Assembly (NCBI GenBank): GCA_028293625.1
Contig: JAQGOL010000030.1
Span: 478,566-542,565 of the forward strand
Origin: Chthoniobacteraceae bacterium
GTDB taxonomy: Bacteria; Verrucomicrobiota; Verrucomicrobiia; Chthoniobacterales; Chthoniobacteraceae
Length of the DNA stretch: 64,000 nucleotides
Direction: 5' to 3'
The notes under the pieces: generated by a model
Database searches by the model: none
Seen by the model: the letters and a program-made list of their open reading frames with translations, nothing else
Told to the model about the DNA's origin: nothing
Translations under genes and position numbers: made by a program
In this document: positions 63,200 to 64,000 of the stretch, one piece after another
Position numbering within the stretch: position 1 is the first letter of the stretch
Layout: the number at the start of each line of letters is the position of its first letter

Positions 63200-63790
63200 A
63201 TGGATTACTTCGCACTACGTTTTATGCGTTTCTTACTCATTACCTTCACGACCGCTGTAGTGGCTTCTTCTGTTGCACTCGCCGTGGAAGTTCCGCCCGG
63301 CTTCGCGGACGTTCGTTGGGGGGCTTCCGTCGCCGATAGTAAGCGAGCTTTTGCCCAGAGGCCCGGCGTCGAGCTCGCTGAGGAGGCTCCGGGTCGCATC
63401 CTCTTTCATCGCGGCCAGTTTGCCGACTATCCCGTTGACCACTGGGAGCTGGAGTTTGGTGCGAAAGGTTTTTGGCGCGGAGCTGTTTACCTTACAATCC
63501 CGACCGGCAACGCGCCGGATGGCGCACTGCTCCGCAATCGCCAGTTTGACAATCTTGCGGCTTCACTAACCAAGAAATACGGCAAGCCATCTCCCCAGCC
63601 GGGAGCCGCCAACGCGGCGGAAGTAACTTGGAAACTCAACGACCCGGCGACCGGACGCAAAGGCGCTTACACTGTTTTCCTTCGCTATTCATGGGCACCG
63701 TATGAATTTCTTATTCGCTACTCCTACGACCCAAGCGCCGCTCAGAATGGGCCTCCAGCATCGGGCACAAAGGGGAATAAAGATTTATAG
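63200..63790 (+). CDS. Secreted protein of unknown function
   Basis: About 196 residues with a signal peptide (MRFLLITFTTAVVASSVALAVE). The mature part opens VPPGFADVRWGASVADSKRAFAQRPGVELAEEAPGRILFHRGQFADYPVDHWELEF, a pattern seen in periplasmic proteins that compare a stored signal-like strand (FADVRWGAS is typical of the family), with no catalytic motif. The ATG at 63200 or 63224 fits; I give the first. The same-strand neighbour at 63835 is also exported. Confidence 0.6.
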   Translation: MDYFALRFMRFLLITFTTAVVASSVALAVEVPPGFADVRWGASVADSKRAFAQRPGVELAEEAPGRILFHRGQFADYPVDHWELEFGAKGFWRGAVYLTIPTGNAPDGALLRNRQFDNLAASLTKKYGKPSPQPGAANAAEVTWKLNDPATGRKGAYTVFLRYSWAPYEFLIRYSYDPSAAQNGPPASGTKGNKDL

Positions 63791-63834
63791 CAGTCAGGCG
63801 TTGCTACTCGCAATTCCCACCAGCCACACACCAC

Positions 63835-64000
63835 ATGAAAGCTACCGTAACCGCCCTTGCCATCATCTGCACATTCTCATCTCTGTTCGCACAGACAACG
63901 AATCCTGTTTCCGTTACCCCAAAAGCGGGCACAGGGGTTACATCGGGGGCGAAAACCATCAAGCTCTTGAATCCAGCCGAGAAGGAAAACTGGAAAGAGC
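63835..64000 (+). CDS. Exported protein, cut by the window edge
   Basis: The frame from ATG at 63835 to the last base encodes MKATVTALAIICTFSSLFAQTTNPVSVTPKAGTGV and on, with a signal peptide of about 20 residues ending at FAQ. Only 55 residues are visible, threonine- and lysine-rich, so no family can be named. Confidence 0.6.
   Translation, partial: MKATVTALAIICTFSSLFAQTTNPVSVTPKAGTGVTSGAKTIKLLNPAEKENWKE

Overview
The window looks like chromosomal DNA of a verrucomicrobial bacterium, probably a soil member of the Chthoniobacter/Spartobacteria kind. Evidence is indirect: high GC with short gene spacing, a DUF1549/DUF1553 (PSD1) cytochrome-like protein directly followed by a Tat-exported DUF1501 protein (a pairing typical of Planctomycetes and Verrucomicrobia), a fused SecDF, HemQ-type haem synthesis and many FmdB-like or zinc-ribbon small proteins. 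No insertion sequence, phage, integrase or CRISPR array is visible.

1-12.7 kb is housekeeping: the end of a terpene-cyclase-like repeat protein, a small-molecule kinase-like gene, a 2Fe-2S ferredoxin, argG, a serine hydrolase, rhodanese, L,D-transpeptidase, a UbiE/MenG methyltransferase, tRNA-Leu(CAG), dnaN, dnaA, a sodium:solute symporter and a kinase-fold/GNAT N-acetylglutamate synthase. 12.7-20.4 kb has a response regulator and then a long minus-strand run: HemQ, LarE, YajC, SecDF and a coupled three-gene unit of zinc-ribbon and secreted proteins.

20.6-35.1 kb runs on the plus strand: ferredoxin, DciA-like protein, FolB, YugP-type metallopeptidase, an ECF sigma factor with a one-TM partner, an HtrA-like protein lacking its whole catalytic triad, PurD, an S41-like protein lacking its Ser/Lys dyad, the PSD1/DUF1501 pair, a TetR regulator with a palindromic operator, an SDR and an esterase-like hydrolase. 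A DoxX protein and a type II NADH dehydrogenase fused to a cyclic-nucleotide-binding domain follow on the minus strand, then about 1 kb without a credible gene.

38.6-60 kb is a signalling island with seven sensor kinases, one stand-alone receiver and a kaiC-kaiB-kaiB module whose two kinases follow with 1-35 base overlaps. No response regulator with a DNA-binding domain lies in the island, and there is no kaiA. I infer that a KaiBC timer or energy-state sensor feeds a phosphorelay whose output gene lies elsewhere.

60-64 kb is sparse: a phytanoyl-CoA-dioxygenase-like gene, a degenerate 21-base tandem array, small membrane proteins and secreted proteins of unknown function, the last cut by the window edge.
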